Assembly (NCBI GenBank): GCA_016841605.1
Contig: JAENYV010000002.1
Location: forward strand, 248,001 to 312,000
From: Dethiobacter alkaliphilus
GTDB taxonomy: Bacteria; Bacillota; Dethiobacteria; DTU022; UBA8154
Length of the DNA stretch: 64,000 bases
Direction: 5' to 3'
A model generated the notes under the pieces. That model searched no databases. It worked only from the letters and a program-made list of their open reading frames with translations, and was not told the origin of the DNA. Shown here piece by piece: positions 27,104-36,640 of the stretch. The stretch's first letter is position 1, and each line of letters starts with the position of its first letter. The position numbers and the translations under genes are program-made.

Positions 27104-28339
27104 TTATACCTCCTTTAATCCCAGGTATCGGGGAGTTTTTATCATTCGTGAGCGGGCTGCCAGACGGAGCAAGAAACGCGTTAAAAAGAAAGCGGAGAAA
27201 AGGCTCGCCAGGATGCCGATTAGGAGAACTACGGCGAAACCCCGGACAGATCCGCTGGCGACAAGAAAGAGGACCAGCCCGGCAATAGCAGTCGTAACAT
27301 TTGCATCAAGAATGGCGCTAAAGGCTCTCTCAAAACCGGCGTTAATCGCTGTCAGGGTTGTCCTTCCCTTTTGCAGTTCTTCCTTAATTCGCTCAAAAAT
27401 AAGGATATTGGCATCAACAGCCATACCGATGGAAAGGATCAGTCCGGCAATCCCCGGTAAAGTTATTGTTGCCCCAAACCAGGACAAAATGAGAAAAATC
27501 AAAGCCAGATAAACTATCAGGCTGACTACGGAAACATAACCCGCAAAACGATAAAAAATAAGCATATAGAGCATAACCAGAAGTAATCCTGTAATCCCGG
27601 CATAGAAGCTTAGCTTAAGCGCATTTTCACCGAGCAAAGGGCCGACGGAGCGGGTTTCCAGTTCTTCCAGCTCTACGGGAAGGGCCCCTGAGCGAAGCAA
27701 AAGGGCAATATTTTCGGCTTCCTCAGCAGTAGGAATACCTGTAATTATCGGCTTTCCATCATTAATGACACTCTGAACTGTGGGAGCGGATACCGGATCT
27801 TCATCAAGAAAAATAAAGATACGCTGATTCAGATATTTCTCCGTCGCCTGGGCAAATTTTTCAGTACCCTCTTCATCAAATTCCAGAGCAACAATAGGTT
27901 CATTATACTGGCCGCGGGTAAAATAAGCTGTTTTAAGATTTGCTCCTGTTAACAAAACTTCCTCTTCAGGACTTACAAAGGTTAACTGTGCTGTGCGGCC
28001 GATAAGTTCCATCGCCTGAGCCTGGTCCTCAATCCCCGGAAGCTCAATGCGGATACGCCTCTCTCCTTCACGCTGCAGAACCGGTTCCGCTACCCCAAGT
28101 TCATCGATTCTGCTGCGAATAATAGTCATCGCCCTTTGAATTGCATCATAGTCTTCTTCAGCATCATCCACGCTTTTTGCTTCCAGGAGAACATAAACAC
28201 CGCCCTCCAGGTCTAATCCTTTTTGCAAATATTTTTCCCAGTTAAACAACAGGAACCCGGAAGCAACAATTAAAACAAGGGATATAATAATAAAAAGCAA
28301 TGGCCCTCCCCCGGAGCCTTTCTTCTTGTTCAAACTCAC
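27104..28339 (-). CDS. secD: Protein translocase subunit SecD
   Basis: 411 residues. N-terminal membrane segment, then GLDLEGGVYVLLEA (family D1 motif), the periplasmic P1 head domain, and five further helices with GMAVDANILIFERIKEEL, the SecD counterpart of the SecF NDTIVIFDRI motif. Start GTG at 28339 with AGGAGGAGGATG just upstream. yajC is not adjacent. Confidence 0.95.
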   Translation of the reverse strand: MSLNKKKGSGGGPLLFIIISLVLIVASGFLLFNWEKYLQKGLDLEGGVYVLLEAKSVDDAEEDYDAIQRAMTIIRSRIDELGVAEPVLQREGERRIRIELPGIEDQAQAMELIGRTAQLTFVSPEEEVLLTGANLKTAYFTRGQYNEPIVALEFDEEGTEKFAQATEKYLNQRIFIFLDEDPVSAPTVQSVINDGKPIITGIPTAEEAENIALLLRSGALPVELEELETRSVGPLLGENALKLSFYAGITGLLLVMLYMLIFYRFAGYVSVVSLIVYLALIFLILSWFGATITLPGIAGLILSIGMAVDANILIFERIKEELQKGRTTLTAINAGFERAFSAILDANVTTAIAGLVLFLVASGSVRGFAVVLLIGILASLFSAFFLTRFLLRLAARSRMIKTPRYLGLKEV

Positions 28340-28503
28340 TTACATCCTCCTCCTATCCTTCCGATCCTTCCAGCTCAAAACCCGGCTTATAACCAGAACC
28401 CAGCTTACAACAATTGGACATCATTAATAACCAGGGAAAATCGGTATGAAAGAAAATTTGCCGTACGACGGCATAAAAACATCCGGGACAAGAAAATTCA
28501 AAA

Positions 28504-29091
28504 TTATATCTCTATCCCCTCAAGCCTCAACAATTCTTTTTTCCAGCTGAGGCCCCCGCCAAATCCCACCAGTGTCCCCCGACTACCGATGACCCGGTGA
28601 CAGGGAATAAGAATCGGTGTCAGATTACGTCCGAGGGCCTGGCCGACAGCTCTCGCCGCGCGAGGTGACCCCGTTTTTTCAGCCAGTTGCCGGTACGTAA
28701 AGGTGCGGCCAAAGGGAATCTTCAAGGTCACCTCCAGAACTTTTCTGGTCCATAGGGAATAACCATCCATGATAATGGGATAGTTCCAGCTAATATCCTT
28801 TCCCTTTCCCGTAAAAAAGCGTTCAAGATCTCTTCGCAGCCCGGGCCAGGGCAGCTCTCGCTGTTCTCCGGTATGGGAAAGCGACCCGTTATTGCCCAGA
28901 GAAAGGCGATAAATTCCTTCGGGTCTAAAATAGATTGTAACAGTTCCAGCGGAAACTTCCAGGGTAAAATAATTCCAGTAAAATAATTCTTTTATTTTCT
29001 CACCAGCTTCCCTAAAAAATCCACAGAAAGAAGGAAGCTTGTAACTAATCTTCGGGAACAAAAAAGGAACGGTAAAAGCAGCTTCGTGCAC
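28504..29091 (-). CDS. ogt: Methylated-DNA--protein-cysteine methyltransferase
   Basis: Suicide repair protein that takes alkyl groups from O6-alkylguanine. The active-site PCHRVIG is present near the C-terminus, preceded by the helix-turn-helix [30 protein letters not shown]; the N-terminal half ([15 protein letters not shown]) fits the family. The start is not clear: the frame overlaps hisI, and no ATG, GTG or TTG with a good ribosome site occurs between the hisI stop and the domain start. GTG at 29091 is used here; TTG at 29061 is equally possible. Confidence 0.82.
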   Translation of the reverse strand: MHEAAFTVPFLFPKISYKLPSFCGFFREAGEKIKELFYWNYFTLEVSAGTVTIYFRPEGIYRLSLGNNGSLSHTGEQRELPWPGLRRDLERFFTGKGKDISWNYPIIMDGYSLWTRKVLEVTLKIPFGRTFTYRQLAEKTGSPRAARAVGQALGRNLTPILIPCHRVIGSRGTLVGFGGGLSWKKELLRLEGIEI

Positions 29092-29395
29092 CGGTATGAC
29101 AGGCAGGCCCTGTCTGGTCGGCTTTAACAAGAAGAGTATCCGCATCACAATCATAAAAAATTTCTTTAACCTGCTGGATATTTCCGGATGTTTCACCTTT
29201 TTGCCAGAGCTTCTGCCTGCTGCGGCTCCAAAACCAGGTCAGCCCGGTTTCCATTGTTTTTTGTAAAGATTCCCTGTTCATGTAGGCCAGCATAAGGACA
29301 TCACCGTTCCGGTAATCCTGAACGATAGTAGGGATAAGATCCTGCTGGTTATAAGTAAGCATATCAATCATTTCAAGCATTTTTTCGGATGACAT
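29045..29395 (-). CDS. hisI: Phosphoribosyl-AMP cyclohydrolase HisI
   Basis: Third step of histidine synthesis: opens the adenine ring of PR-AMP. 116 residues with metal-binding motifs DCDADTLLV and the closing [11 protein letters not shown]. It is the cyclohydrolase domain only, without the HisE pyrophosphohydrolase half that is fused in many bacteria. The ATG at 29395 overlaps the hisF stop (TGATG), implying coupling; a TTG one codon earlier is possible. Confidence 0.94.
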   Translation of the reverse strand: MSSEKMLEMIDMLTYNQQDLIPTIVQDYRNGDVLMLAYMNRESLQKTMETGLTWFWSRSRQKLWQKGETSGNIQQVKEIFYDCDADTLLVKADQTGPACHTGARSCFYRSFFVPED

Positions 29396-30159
29396 CAAAT
29401 TATACGCACCTCCACGCTCTGTTGATTTAAATATTTTTTGAGTTCACTGATTTCAAAATGTCTATAATGAAACACCGAAGCCGCCAGGGCTGCATCCGCC
29501 TTTCCCTCCGTCAAGACCTGGGCAAAATGCTCCATCGTTCCCGCTCCGCCGGAGGCGATAACGGGAATACTGACCTTTTCCGCCACAGCCCTGTTAAGCG
29601 GGATATCAAAGCCGTCCCTGCCGCCATCTGCGTTCATACTTGTTAGTAAGATTTCTCCGGCACCGAGCTCTTCAACCCGGGCAGCCCATTCTACCGCCGA
29701 TAATCCGGTTACCTTTCTCCCTCCGTGGGTATAAACGTCCCAATCCTGCTTCTCCTCATTCCAGCGGGCATCAATCGCCACAACAATACACTGGCTCCCG
29801 AAAATACGGGCGCCTTCTTTAATCAGAGCGGGGTTTTCCACTGCGGGAGTATTTAAAGAAACCTTGTCCGCTCCGGCCTTTAAAATATTGCGGATCTGAT
29901 CAATAGTACCTATCCCTCCGCCGATAATAAAGGGAATAAAAACCTCTTTAGCGGTTCTCCTGGCCACCTCAACCATTGTCTCTCTTCCCTCGAAAGAGGC
30001 AGTAATATCCAGGAAAACCAATTCGTCGGCACCGGCCTTATCATAAAAAGCAGCCAGTTCGACGGGATCCCCGGCATCTTGTAAATTTACAAACTGGACC
30101 CCTTTTACCACCCTGCCGTCTTTGACATCCAGACAGGGGACAATTCTTTTCGCCACCAT
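29395..30159 (-). CDS. hisF: Imidazole glycerol phosphate synthase, cyclase subunit HisF
   Basis: TIM-barrel cyclase that uses ammonia from HisH to form IGP and AICAR. 254 residues. Catalytic aspartates are in [14 protein letters not shown] (residue 11) and AIDARW (about residue 130); the phosphate loops FIIGGGIG and [11 protein letters not shown] are intact. ATG at 30159, 14 bp after hisA. Confidence 0.96.
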   Translation of the reverse strand: MVAKRIVPCLDVKDGRVVKGVQFVNLQDAGDPVELAAFYDKAGADELVFLDITASFEGRETMVEVARRTAKEVFIPFIIGGGIGTIDQIRNILKAGADKVSLNTPAVENPALIKEGARIFGSQCIVVAIDARWNEEKQDWDVYTHGGRKVTGLSAVEWAARVEELGAGEILLTSMNADGGRDGFDIPLNRAVAEKVSIPVIASGGAGTMEHFAQVLTEGKADAALAASVFHYRHFEISELKKYLNQQSVEVRII

Positions 30160-30172
30160 AATGTACTCCCAC

Positions 30173-30898
30173 CTACCCCTCTATTTCCTCAATAGCTTCC
30201 TTTAAATTAATATTCCCGGTGTAAAGGGCCTGTCCGACGATAGCACCGCTTACCCCAAGGTGCTCCAGTTCTTTCAGGCGCCTCAGATCATCCAGCGAAG
30301 AAACCCCTCCGGAAGCAATCAGCGGTATAGACAAAGCCTCGGCCATTTCTTGTAAAGCAGAAAAATTCGGACCTTCCAGCGTCCCGTCCCGGGCAATATC
30401 TGTATAGATAATTTCCGCCGCACCCAGTTCTTGCATCTGCAGAGCCAGGTCCACCGCTTTCTTCGCAGAAGACTCCGTCCAACCCTGAACCGCAACCATT
30501 CCATCTCTGGCGTCTATCCCCACAAGAATACGTTTCCCAAACTCTTCCATCAAATCTTTAACCAGTTTGGGTTTCTGAACCGCAACTGTTCCGAGAATTA
30601 TTTTTGAAACACCAAGTTTAAAGGTATCCCGGGCTGTTCCTCTTTCCCGAATGCCTCCACCCAATTGAACAGGGATAGCAAGGGCTGAAACAACATCCTT
30701 AATCGCCGCTGCATTTACCCGTTTTCCCGCAAAAGCACCGTCCAGATCAACCATGTGAAGCCTCTTGGCTCCCATAGTCTGCCACTTTATGGCTATTTCA
30801 GCAGGATTCTCACTGTAAACCGTCTCCCTGGATCTTTCTCCTCTCAAAAGACGAACACAATTTCCCCTGTGCAGATCAATTGCCGGAATGATTTCCAT
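30173..30898 (-). CDS. hisA: ProFAR isomerase HisA
   Basis: TIM-barrel isomerase, fourth step of histidine synthesis. [12 protein letters not shown] holds the first catalytic aspartate (residue 7 region), the second is in [14 protein letters not shown]; phosphate sites QLGGGIR and ASGGVSSL. 241 residues. ATG at 30898 (MEIIPAIDL) is the standard N-terminus with AAGGATGG upstream; the frame runs six codons further without reason. It overlaps hisH by about 20 bp. Confidence 0.96.
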   Translation of the reverse strand: MEIIPAIDLHRGNCVRLLRGERSRETVYSENPAEIAIKWQTMGAKRLHMVDLDGAFAGKRVNAAAIKDVVSALAIPVQLGGGIRERGTARDTFKLGVSKIILGTVAVQKPKLVKDLMEEFGKRILVGIDARDGMVAVQGWTESSAKKAVDLALQMQELGAAEIIYTDIARDGTLEGPNFSALQEMAEALSIPLIASGGVSSLDDLRRLKELEHLGVSGAIVGQALYTGNINLKEAIEEIEG

Positions 30899-31505
30899 GT
30901 AAAACCATCCTTCCAAAATTTTCGAGTATTTTCAGACCTATTTCTCCGCTTTTTTCCGGGTGAAATTGAAGTCCATAGACATTATCCTTTTTTATCGCTG
31001 CAGCAAAATCAACATTATAATTACAGCGGGCGAGAGGGTCAATATCCTTTTTCTCCGACCAGGGAGCATAATACGAATGGGCAAAATAAAAATAACTTCC
31101 GCTGGGAATACTCTCAAAAAGGGGATCCGGCTTTTCAAGCATAATACTGCTCCAACCCATATGGGGAACTTTTAAACCCACAGGAAATCTGGTTACCTGC
31201 CCCGGGAAGAAACCAATACCGTCGCAACCCGAATCTTCTTCACTGTTTTCAAAAAAAAGCTGCAACCCCAGGCAAATACCCAGAATATATACTCCTTTTT
31301 GCTGTTGTTCTTTCAAAAAATCCAGGAGACCTTTTCTTCTAAGCTCGTCCATGGCACTGCCGAAAGCTCCTACACCCGGCAGAACCAACGCATGACACCG
31401 GCTCAGCCGTTCCTGATCATCCGTCAAAATTGTCTGAAATCCCAGGCGGGCAAACCCGTTTCCAACACTGGTAACATTTCCCATACCATAATCAATAATT
31501 GCAAT
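30876..31505 (-). CDS. hisH: Imidazole glycerol phosphate synthase, glutaminase subunit HisH (non-standard start codon)
   Basis: Class I glutamine amidotransferase that feeds ammonia to HisF. Nucleophile GICLGLQLFF (Cys), oxyanion strand PGVGAFG, and the catalytic HFHPE-type pair in QFHPEKSG are present. The first ordinary start, ATG at 31484 (MGNVTSVGNG), would cut off the conserved first strand; the frame continues upstream as IAIIDYGMGN, the true family N-terminus, where only ATT (31505), TTA or GTA codons are available behind AGGGGGG. ATT is used here with doubt. About 209 residues. Confidence 0.9.
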   Translation of the reverse strand: MAIIDYGMGNVTSVGNGFARLGFQTILTDDQERLSRCHALVLPGVGAFGSAMDELRRKGLLDFLKEQQQKGVYILGICLGLQLFFENSEEDSGCDGIGFFPGQVTRFPVGLKVPHMGWSSIMLEKPDPLFESIPSGSYFYFAHSYYAPWSEKKDIDPLARCNYNVDFAAAIKKDNVYGLQFHPEKSGEIGLKILENFGRMVLHGNHSGN

Positions 31506-31636
31506 TAATACGGTAAACGCCCCCCTACATAAAGATGTTGTCGGTTAGTTAAAGTTAATGTAAGATGGATGTATTTTAACATGGGTGGAAAGCACTGTCA
31601 ACGGAATATACGGGTATTATCCGTGCCGGGATCCCG

Positions 31637-32260
31637 TTAGAAGTACTCATAAAATTTCAAAAAAAGGGGTATAGGATCATTATTAAGCAGAGAAATCCAG
31701 TAAATTATCTTCTGCTTATTATAATAATAATTATTATTTAGCTGTAGTCCCTGAACATAATTAATTTTAACGTTTTGTAAATAAAAAAAGCCACATTTCT
31801 GACAAATCCGACTTTTATTAATTCGATTATTCACTTTTTTCATATACTCCAGTGCTTCTTCCGATGTGGGAAACTCAAAAAGCCAGAGAATAACCTGTTC
31901 ATGCTTGCCACTATAATGAGAAATAAAGACGCGCTGGATAGGATTATCCTCTCCATGAATTCTGCGCGCATAATCCAAAGCCTCTTCCCCGGTAATAAGT
32001 TTATCCATCATAAGACCGGCTATGGTGGAGGGAAATTGAATATCATCCACTTCCGGGGGAGGCTCACCGACAAACATTTCCTCAGCTAAAAAAGAAAGCG
32101 CCTTTTTTTCAGCCGGATTAAAAGTATCACACGGGGCACTCCAAAGTAGTCTTTTTCCCTGCAAATTTCCGTTTCCCGGGAAAAAAAAGTACCCCAGTAA
32201 AAATCCTATTCCGGTAAAAATAATAGCAAGAAGAAAAAGTTTAAAAGCTTGCCGGTACAC
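31637..32260 (-). CDS. Hypothetical membrane-anchored protein
   Basis: Not recognised. About 207 residues. One N-terminal membrane segment (FKLFLLAIIFTGIGFLLGYFFF) and an outside domain with an alternating charged/hydrophobic pattern (FFPTSEEALEYMKKV-like helix), a CQKCGFF pair, and an aromatic, asparagine-rich C-terminus (LNNNYYYNK). GTG at 32260 has GGGGGGAGG eight bases upstream. It lies between lysC and hisH in the same direction, with about 130 bp to hisH. Confidence 0.65.
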   Translation of the reverse strand: MYRQAFKLFLLAIIFTGIGFLLGYFFFPGNGNLQGKRLLWSAPCDTFNPAEKKALSFLAEEMFVGEPPPEVDDIQFPSTIAGLMMDKLITGEEALDYARRIHGEDNPIQRVFISHYSGKHEQVILWLFEFPTSEEALEYMKKVNNRINKSRICQKCGFFYLQNVKINYVQGLQLNNNYYYNKQKIIYWISLLNNDPIPLFLKFYEYF

Positions 32261-32360
32261 AAGCAACGCCTCCCCCCGAAAAACGACCAAGACCTCAATA
32301 CATAAATATTATTCTATTTTGGGGGAATAAATCCTTTTTTTGAAAAAGTTTTATCTCTAT

Positions 32361-33596
32361 TTAGTCTACATTCTGGATATTATCTAAATTAAATGTATCA
32401 TGAAGGACCTTTACTGCACGGTTTAGGTCGTTTTTCTTTACCAAAAGAGAAATAGTAATATTCGAATCTCCTGATTGCAGAATCTTAATATTCTGCTGAT
32501 TTAAAGCTCTCACGACTTTGGCCATAACTCCGGGGATACTATGCATCCCCACTCCAACAACCGAAACTTTCGCACAATCTGTTTCTATCCGATAAGTTAA
32601 ACCAAGCGATCTTAAAATTTCTTCAACCTTAGCACAATGTTCTTCCTTCACCGTAAAAGCCTTTACATTGGGAAAAACACCAATTAAATCGATATTTACA
32701 TTAGCTTCTCCGATTTGCTGAAAAATTTCCAGCTCTTTCAGTGAATCAGGATTGTCAAATTCAATCAGAAACTGAACCAGATTTACGGAATGGGCAATAC
32801 CGGTTACAGCCCTCCGCCCCCGGGTACTGTAACTACCGTCCAGCATTGATGATTCACCGGTAATGAGGGTTCCGGGAGCTGAGTCCCCCGGACTGCGGAC
32901 AACCACATTGATATTATTGCGCATGGCAACTTCTACGGCCCGGGGATGAATGACCTTAGCCCCTTCGTAAGCCAACTGGCAGACTTCACCATACGTAATC
33001 TGCTCAATAACTCTTGCTTCCTTTAGTATAACCGGGTCAGCTGTCATGATTCCGGAAACATCCGTATAAATCTCTACCATTTCCGCTTTCAAAGCAGCAC
33101 CCAGGATAACAGCCGTAGTATCACTTCCGCCTCTTCCCAGTGTATTTAGCTCTCCGGAACTGTCCATCCCCTGGAAACCGGTAATCACCGGGACTTCACC
33201 CTTGTCTAAAGAATCAAGAACCTTTTCCGGCCGGCAATCCACAACTTCCGCTTCACTATAACAGCCATCCGTGACAAAACCGGCTTGCAGTCCTGTTAAA
33301 GCGCGGGAAACAATGCCTTTATTTCCCAGGGAAGCCGCCAATACTGTTGCAGAAATAATTTCTCCGCAAGACATGATCAGATCAAGTTCTCGCACCGGGA
33401 CATCCGGATACTCTTGCAGAACAAGAGATTTTAAGGTATCCGTGGCATAAGGATCGCCGTTTCGTCCCATAGCAGAAACAACGACTGCTACCTGAAAACC
33501 CTTCTTTCTGGCCTCGACTACTCTATCGATAATGAGCTCCCTTTTTTCCGGAGTGGAAACGGAAGTACCTCCATATTTTTGAACAATAATTTTCAA
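32361..33596 (-). CDS. lysC: Aspartate kinase
   Basis: First step of the aspartate pathway to lysine, DAP, threonine and methionine. 411 residues. Kinase domain with VQKYGGTSV at the N-terminus, FQGMDSSGELNTLGRGGSDTTA and TDVSGIMTADP; two C-terminal ACT domains (about residues 265-400) suggest feedback control by lysine and/or threonine. TTG at 33596 gives the usual LKIIVQKYGG start and lies after GGGGTGA. It follows asd by 30 bp. Confidence 0.95.
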   Translation of the reverse strand: MKIIVQKYGGTSVSTPEKRELIIDRVVEARKKGFQVAVVVSAMGRNGDPYATDTLKSLVLQEYPDVPVRELDLIMSCGEIISATVLAASLGNKGIVSRALTGLQAGFVTDGCYSEAEVVDCRPEKVLDSLDKGEVPVITGFQGMDSSGELNTLGRGGSDTTAVILGAALKAEMVEIYTDVSGIMTADPVILKEARVIEQITYGEVCQLAYEGAKVIHPRAVEVAMRNNINVVVRSPGDSAPGTLITGESSMLDGSYSTRGRRAVTGIAHSVNLVQFLIEFDNPDSLKELEIFQQIGEANVNIDLIGVFPNVKAFTVKEEHCAKVEEILRSLGLTYRIETDCAKVSVVGVGMHSIPGVMAKVVRALNQQNIKILQSGDSNITISLLVKKNDLNRAVKVLHDTFNLDNIQNVD

Positions 33597-33626
33597 CTTT
33601 ATCACCCCGTCGACCTGGTTAAGATA

Positions 33627-34646
33627 TTATATGAGCAATTCGGCAATTTGAATCGAATTTGTAGCAGCACCTTTGCGGATATTATCGGCAACAACCCACA
33701 TATTCAGTCCATAAGGGACGGAGCGGTCGATACGAATTCTCCCGATAAATACTTCATCTTTTCCTTCAGTTTGGACCGGCATGGGATAAAGCAGTTCTTC
33801 CGGATCATCCATGACAATGATCCCGGGTGCCCCGGAGAGAAGTTTGCGGGCATCCTGAGGAGAAAGGGGAGAATTAAATTCCACATTGACAGCCTCAGAA
33901 TGACCGTTTAATACCGGAACCCGGACTGTTGTTGCCGTAATGGGCAGATCCGGTATCCCCATAATTTTACGAGTCTCCCGGATCATCTTCATCTCTTCCT
34001 TGGTATAATCATCCTCTTCAAAAACATCGATATGGGGAACCATGTTGAAAGCAATCTGATGATTTTTCTTGGCCCCTTTGTAAGGTATCCGTTCCTTGAC
34101 CAATTCTGTGTTCGTTAAGACGGCATTACTTTGAGTGATAACTTCATCAACAGCCTCTTTCCCTGCCCCGGAGACAGACTGATATGTGGCAACGACAACC
34201 CTTTTTAAACCCGCAGCCCGGTGCAGCGGCTCCAGAGCAACAACCATCTGAATTGTGGAACAGTTCGGGTTGGCTATGAGACCCTTATGGCCGGAGACAG
34301 CATTTGGATTGACTTCGGGAACCACCAGCGGAACTTCCGGGTCCATACGAAAAGCACTGCTGTTATCCACTACAATTGCCCCGTGTTTAACCGCTTCCGG
34401 GGCAAGCTGCTCGCTTATCTCGCCTCCCGCACTGAAAAAGGCAAAATCAACCCCCTGGAAAGAAGCAGGTACAGCCTCCTCAACAGGATATTGAACTCCG
34501 CCGATGGTGATCTTTTTATCGGCAGAACGTGAAGAAGCCAAAAGTTTCCAACCCTTGATAGGAAAACCGCGCTCCTGGAGAACTTGAATAAAAGTCTGCC
34601 CAACCATCCCCGTAACTCCGACAACAGCAACATTATACCCTGACAT
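33627..34646 (-). CDS. asd: Aspartate-semialdehyde dehydrogenase
   Basis: NADP-dependent reduction of aspartyl phosphate. 339 residues. Nucleotide loop VVGVTGMVGQTF, catalytic cysteine in NPNCSTIQM, and HIDVFEEDDYTKEE and the GHSEAVNVEF histidine region. ATG at 34646 is six to seven bases after AGGAGG; the ATG at 34652 is inside that ribosome site. First gene of an asd-lysC pair that lies downstream of a repeat-filled gap. Confidence 0.95.
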   Translation of the reverse strand: MSGYNVAVVGVTGMVGQTFIQVLQERGFPIKGWKLLASSRSADKKITIGGVQYPVEEAVPASFQGVDFAFFSAGGEISEQLAPEAVKHGAIVVDNSSAFRMDPEVPLVVPEVNPNAVSGHKGLIANPNCSTIQMVVALEPLHRAAGLKRVVVATYQSVSGAGKEAVDEVITQSNAVLTNTELVKERIPYKGAKKNHQIAFNMVPHIDVFEEDDYTKEEMKMIRETRKIMGIPDLPITATTVRVPVLNGHSEAVNVEFNSPLSPQDARKLLSGAPGIIVMDDPEELLYPMPVQTEGKDEVFIGRIRIDRSVPYGLNMWVVADNIRKGAATNSIQIAELLI

Positions 34647-34739
34647 AGCCATCCTCCTTGTTTATTATCATATGGTTTTAAGCTCGAAAGTTTACTCCGT
34701 TTACTCAAAAATGTCAGCATGCGTATCAGCTTACGGCAG

Positions 34740-35021
34740 AAAGCTCTTCCGGTTCGGTTCCGGCCGTTCGTTTTTCGGGCTTCAGCCTTTGTGACGGAAG
34801 CCCACGGCGCAGCAGAACTCTGAGGCTTCGCTCCATGGCACCAGTGCAAAGCTCTTCCGGCTCAGCTCCGGCTTCCAGCAGCCTTCCTTGCAAAAACTCC
34901 CATCCTGGTCGTTGCAAGCTGCAGGCATCCTGCCTGCAGGGCCGCTTTCCAGCCGTCCCTTCGCTCGGAGCTTTTCGCCACTGTTGCCAAGGCAGCTCTG
35001 CCAACAGTGTCCTGCTGCGCC
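34740..35021. repeat. Nested inverted-repeat element A
   Basis: GGCGCAGCAG (34,806-34,815) is matched by CTGCTGCGCC (35,012-35,021). Inside are further pairs: GGCAcCAGTG (34,838-34,847) with CACTGtTGCC (34,979-34,988), AAAGCTC (34,848-34,854) with GAGCTTT (from about 34,968), and a perfect 9-bp arm palindrome at 34,919-34,939. Just outside, GGGCTTC/GAAGCCC forms a hairpin (34,777-34,803), and the 13-mer AAAGCTCTTCCGG is repeated directly at 34,740 and 34,848. ORFs across it have no ribosome sites and look like artefacts of GC-rich repeats. Confidence 0.75.
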
Positions 35022-35148
35022 TTACTGTAATCTATCATAACGGATTAAAGAAAATTCTTAAAAGCTGGTGGCAGTTGCTCCCTACTATTTTCCTTATACC
35101 GAAAATTATCGTATACCAAAACAATTTTAAACCAGAGTTTACGAAAGG

Positions 35149-35429
35149 CCTGCGGGGGAAGCGGCTGGACAAGGTGCGACTCTTTTAGCGCCGCTCAAGG
35201 TCCCGGCTATGCTGAGCCCGTACTCTTGCCCTGCAGACAGGACGTCTGCAGCCGGCATGCTGCCACGGAGGGCAGCTTTGCCGGGAAGGCAAGGGCAGGG
35301 CGAAGGCAGAGCCGTTGGACCTGCAGGCGCTAAAATCGGAGCCACCGGTGCAGCCCTTTTCACGAAGGCACCATCCAAATAGCTTCCAACCCAACGAAAT
35401 ATACTCAAGGTGGGTGACGCCCCCGCAGG
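35149..35429. repeat. Nested inverted-repeat element B (possible structured RNA or miniature mobile element)
   Basis: Six levels of complementary arms enclose one another: CCTGCGGGGG (35,149) with CCCCCGCAGG (35,420); GGCTG (35,163) with CAGCC (35,351); TTTTAGCGCC (35,183) with GGCGCTAAAA (35,326); GGTCC (35,199) with GGACC (35,317); CGGCTaTGC (35,204) with GCAgAGCCG (35,306); CCCTGC with GCAGGG. The centre holds two hairpins, CTGCAGAC/GTCTGCAG (35,231-35,251) and CCGGCA...TGCCGG with inner GCTGCC/GGCAGC (35,252-35,284). It lies between dapL (stop at 35,446) and asd. Element A is about 130 bp away with the same build. Confidence 0.78.
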
Positions 35430-35445
35430 GGGAAGCGCCCGTCAA

Positions 35446-36621
35446 CTACTGAAAAGACACGGCTTCTTTTATCCTCGTCATCGCTTCCGTCAGCCTTTCC
35501 TCTTTTACCGTAAGCGCAATACGGAAATATCCTTCCCCATACTCCCCGAAACCCCGGCCGGGAGTAATAACAACTCCCGTCTTCTCCAGTATATGAGCAA
35601 CAAATGATTGCGATGTATACCCCTTGGGAACAGGTGCCCAGATATAAAATGTGGCCTGTGGAGACCGTGCAGGCCATCCTGCCTCTTTAAGAGCTTTTAC
35701 GACTACGTCTCTGCGCCCCTGATAAACTTTTCTCAAACCGTTTAAGAAAGGTACCATCTCCGGATTATTAAGAGCTTCCACCCCCGTATATTGGATTGCT
35801 TTAAAAAGCCCGGAATCCGTGTTGGTTTTGAACCGGTACAGCGCTTCCAGCGCCTCGCTGTTCCCCACAGCATATCCGATCCGCCATCCGGTCATATTAA
35901 ACGTTTTGGAAAGGGAGCCGAATTCGATCGCGACATCTTTCCCTCCCGGCGCCTCCAGAAAACTCGGCGGTTGATACCCGTCGAAAGCTATCTCGCTATA
36001 GGCGGCATCATGGCAGACAAGAATGTTATATTTCCCGGCGAAACTTGCGACCTGTTCAAAATATTCGCTTGTTGCCGAAGCACCGGTGGGGTTATTCGGA
36101 TAATTTAAAAACAGTAACTTTGTCTTGCGGGCAACTTCTTCAGGGATAACTGATAAATCCGGCAAATAATTATTTTCTTCTAATAGCGGCATAATATAAG
36201 AAGTCCCGCCGGCAAAAAGGGTACCAATACCATAAACAGGATAGCCCGGATCAGGAACAAGGTTTACATCCCCGGGATTGGTGTAGCAAAAAGAAATATG
36301 TGCGATCCCTTCCTTGGAACCGATTAGAGGGACAACCTCCGTGTCGGGATCCAGCTCAACACCATGCCTTTTCCCGTAATACGCCGCTACAGCTTCCCGA
36401 AATTCCCGTAAGCCGTCATCAGGAGGATAATTATGGTTTTCCGGCCTTGCCGCCTCCTCTTGCATCCGCCTGACGATATAATCAGGAGTCGGCAAGTCGG
36501 GATCTCCAATCCCCAGTTTAATAACATCGACCCCCATTTTTTGTGCTTCCCGTACTTTTTTGTCAATTTCCGCAAAAAGATACCTTGGTAAAGCTTGTAT
36601 ACGATCTGCGCTATTTTTCAT
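35446..36621 (-). CDS. dapL: LL-diaminopimelate aminotransferase
   Basis: PLP enzyme that converts tetrahydrodipicolinate directly to LL-DAP, bypassing the succinylase or acetylase routes. Fold-type I aminotransferase of 391 residues: [33 protein letters not shown] (PLP/Asn), [13 protein letters not shown], the PLP lysine in [14 protein letters not shown], and [17 protein letters not shown] with the substrate arginine. The closest family type is the DapL of Clostridia, but distinguishing it from related aspartate-type aminotransferases rests partly on its place in the lysA-dapF-dapL operon. ATG at 36621 after GGAGAGAGG. Confidence 0.9.
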   Translation of the reverse strand: MKNSADRIQALPRYLFAEIDKKVREAQKMGVDVIKLGIGDPDLPTPDYIVRRMQEEAARPENHNYPPDDGLREFREAVAAYYGKRHGVELDPDTEVVPLIGSKEGIAHISFCYTNPGDVNLVPDPGYPVYGIGTLFAGGTSYIMPLLEENNYLPDLSVIPEEVARKTKLLFLNYPNNPTGASATSEYFEQVASFAGKYNILVCHDAAYSEIAFDGYQPPSFLEAPGGKDVAIEFGSLSKTFNMTGWRIGYAVGNSEALEALYRFKTNTDSGLFKAIQYTGVEALNNPEMVPFLNGLRKVYQGRRDVVVKALKEAGWPARSPQATFYIWAPVPKGYTSQSFVAHILEKTGVVITPGRGFGEYGEGYFRIALTVKEERLTEAMTRIKEAVSFQ

Positions 36622-36640
36622 CTTTAAGCACCTCTCTCCG

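Noticed and set aside
34726-35408. Several overlapping ORFs of 80-117 codons in the asd-dapL gap
   Set aside because: They run through inverted repeats on both strands, have biased S/P/A/R composition and no ribosome sites; they are by-products of the GC-rich structure.
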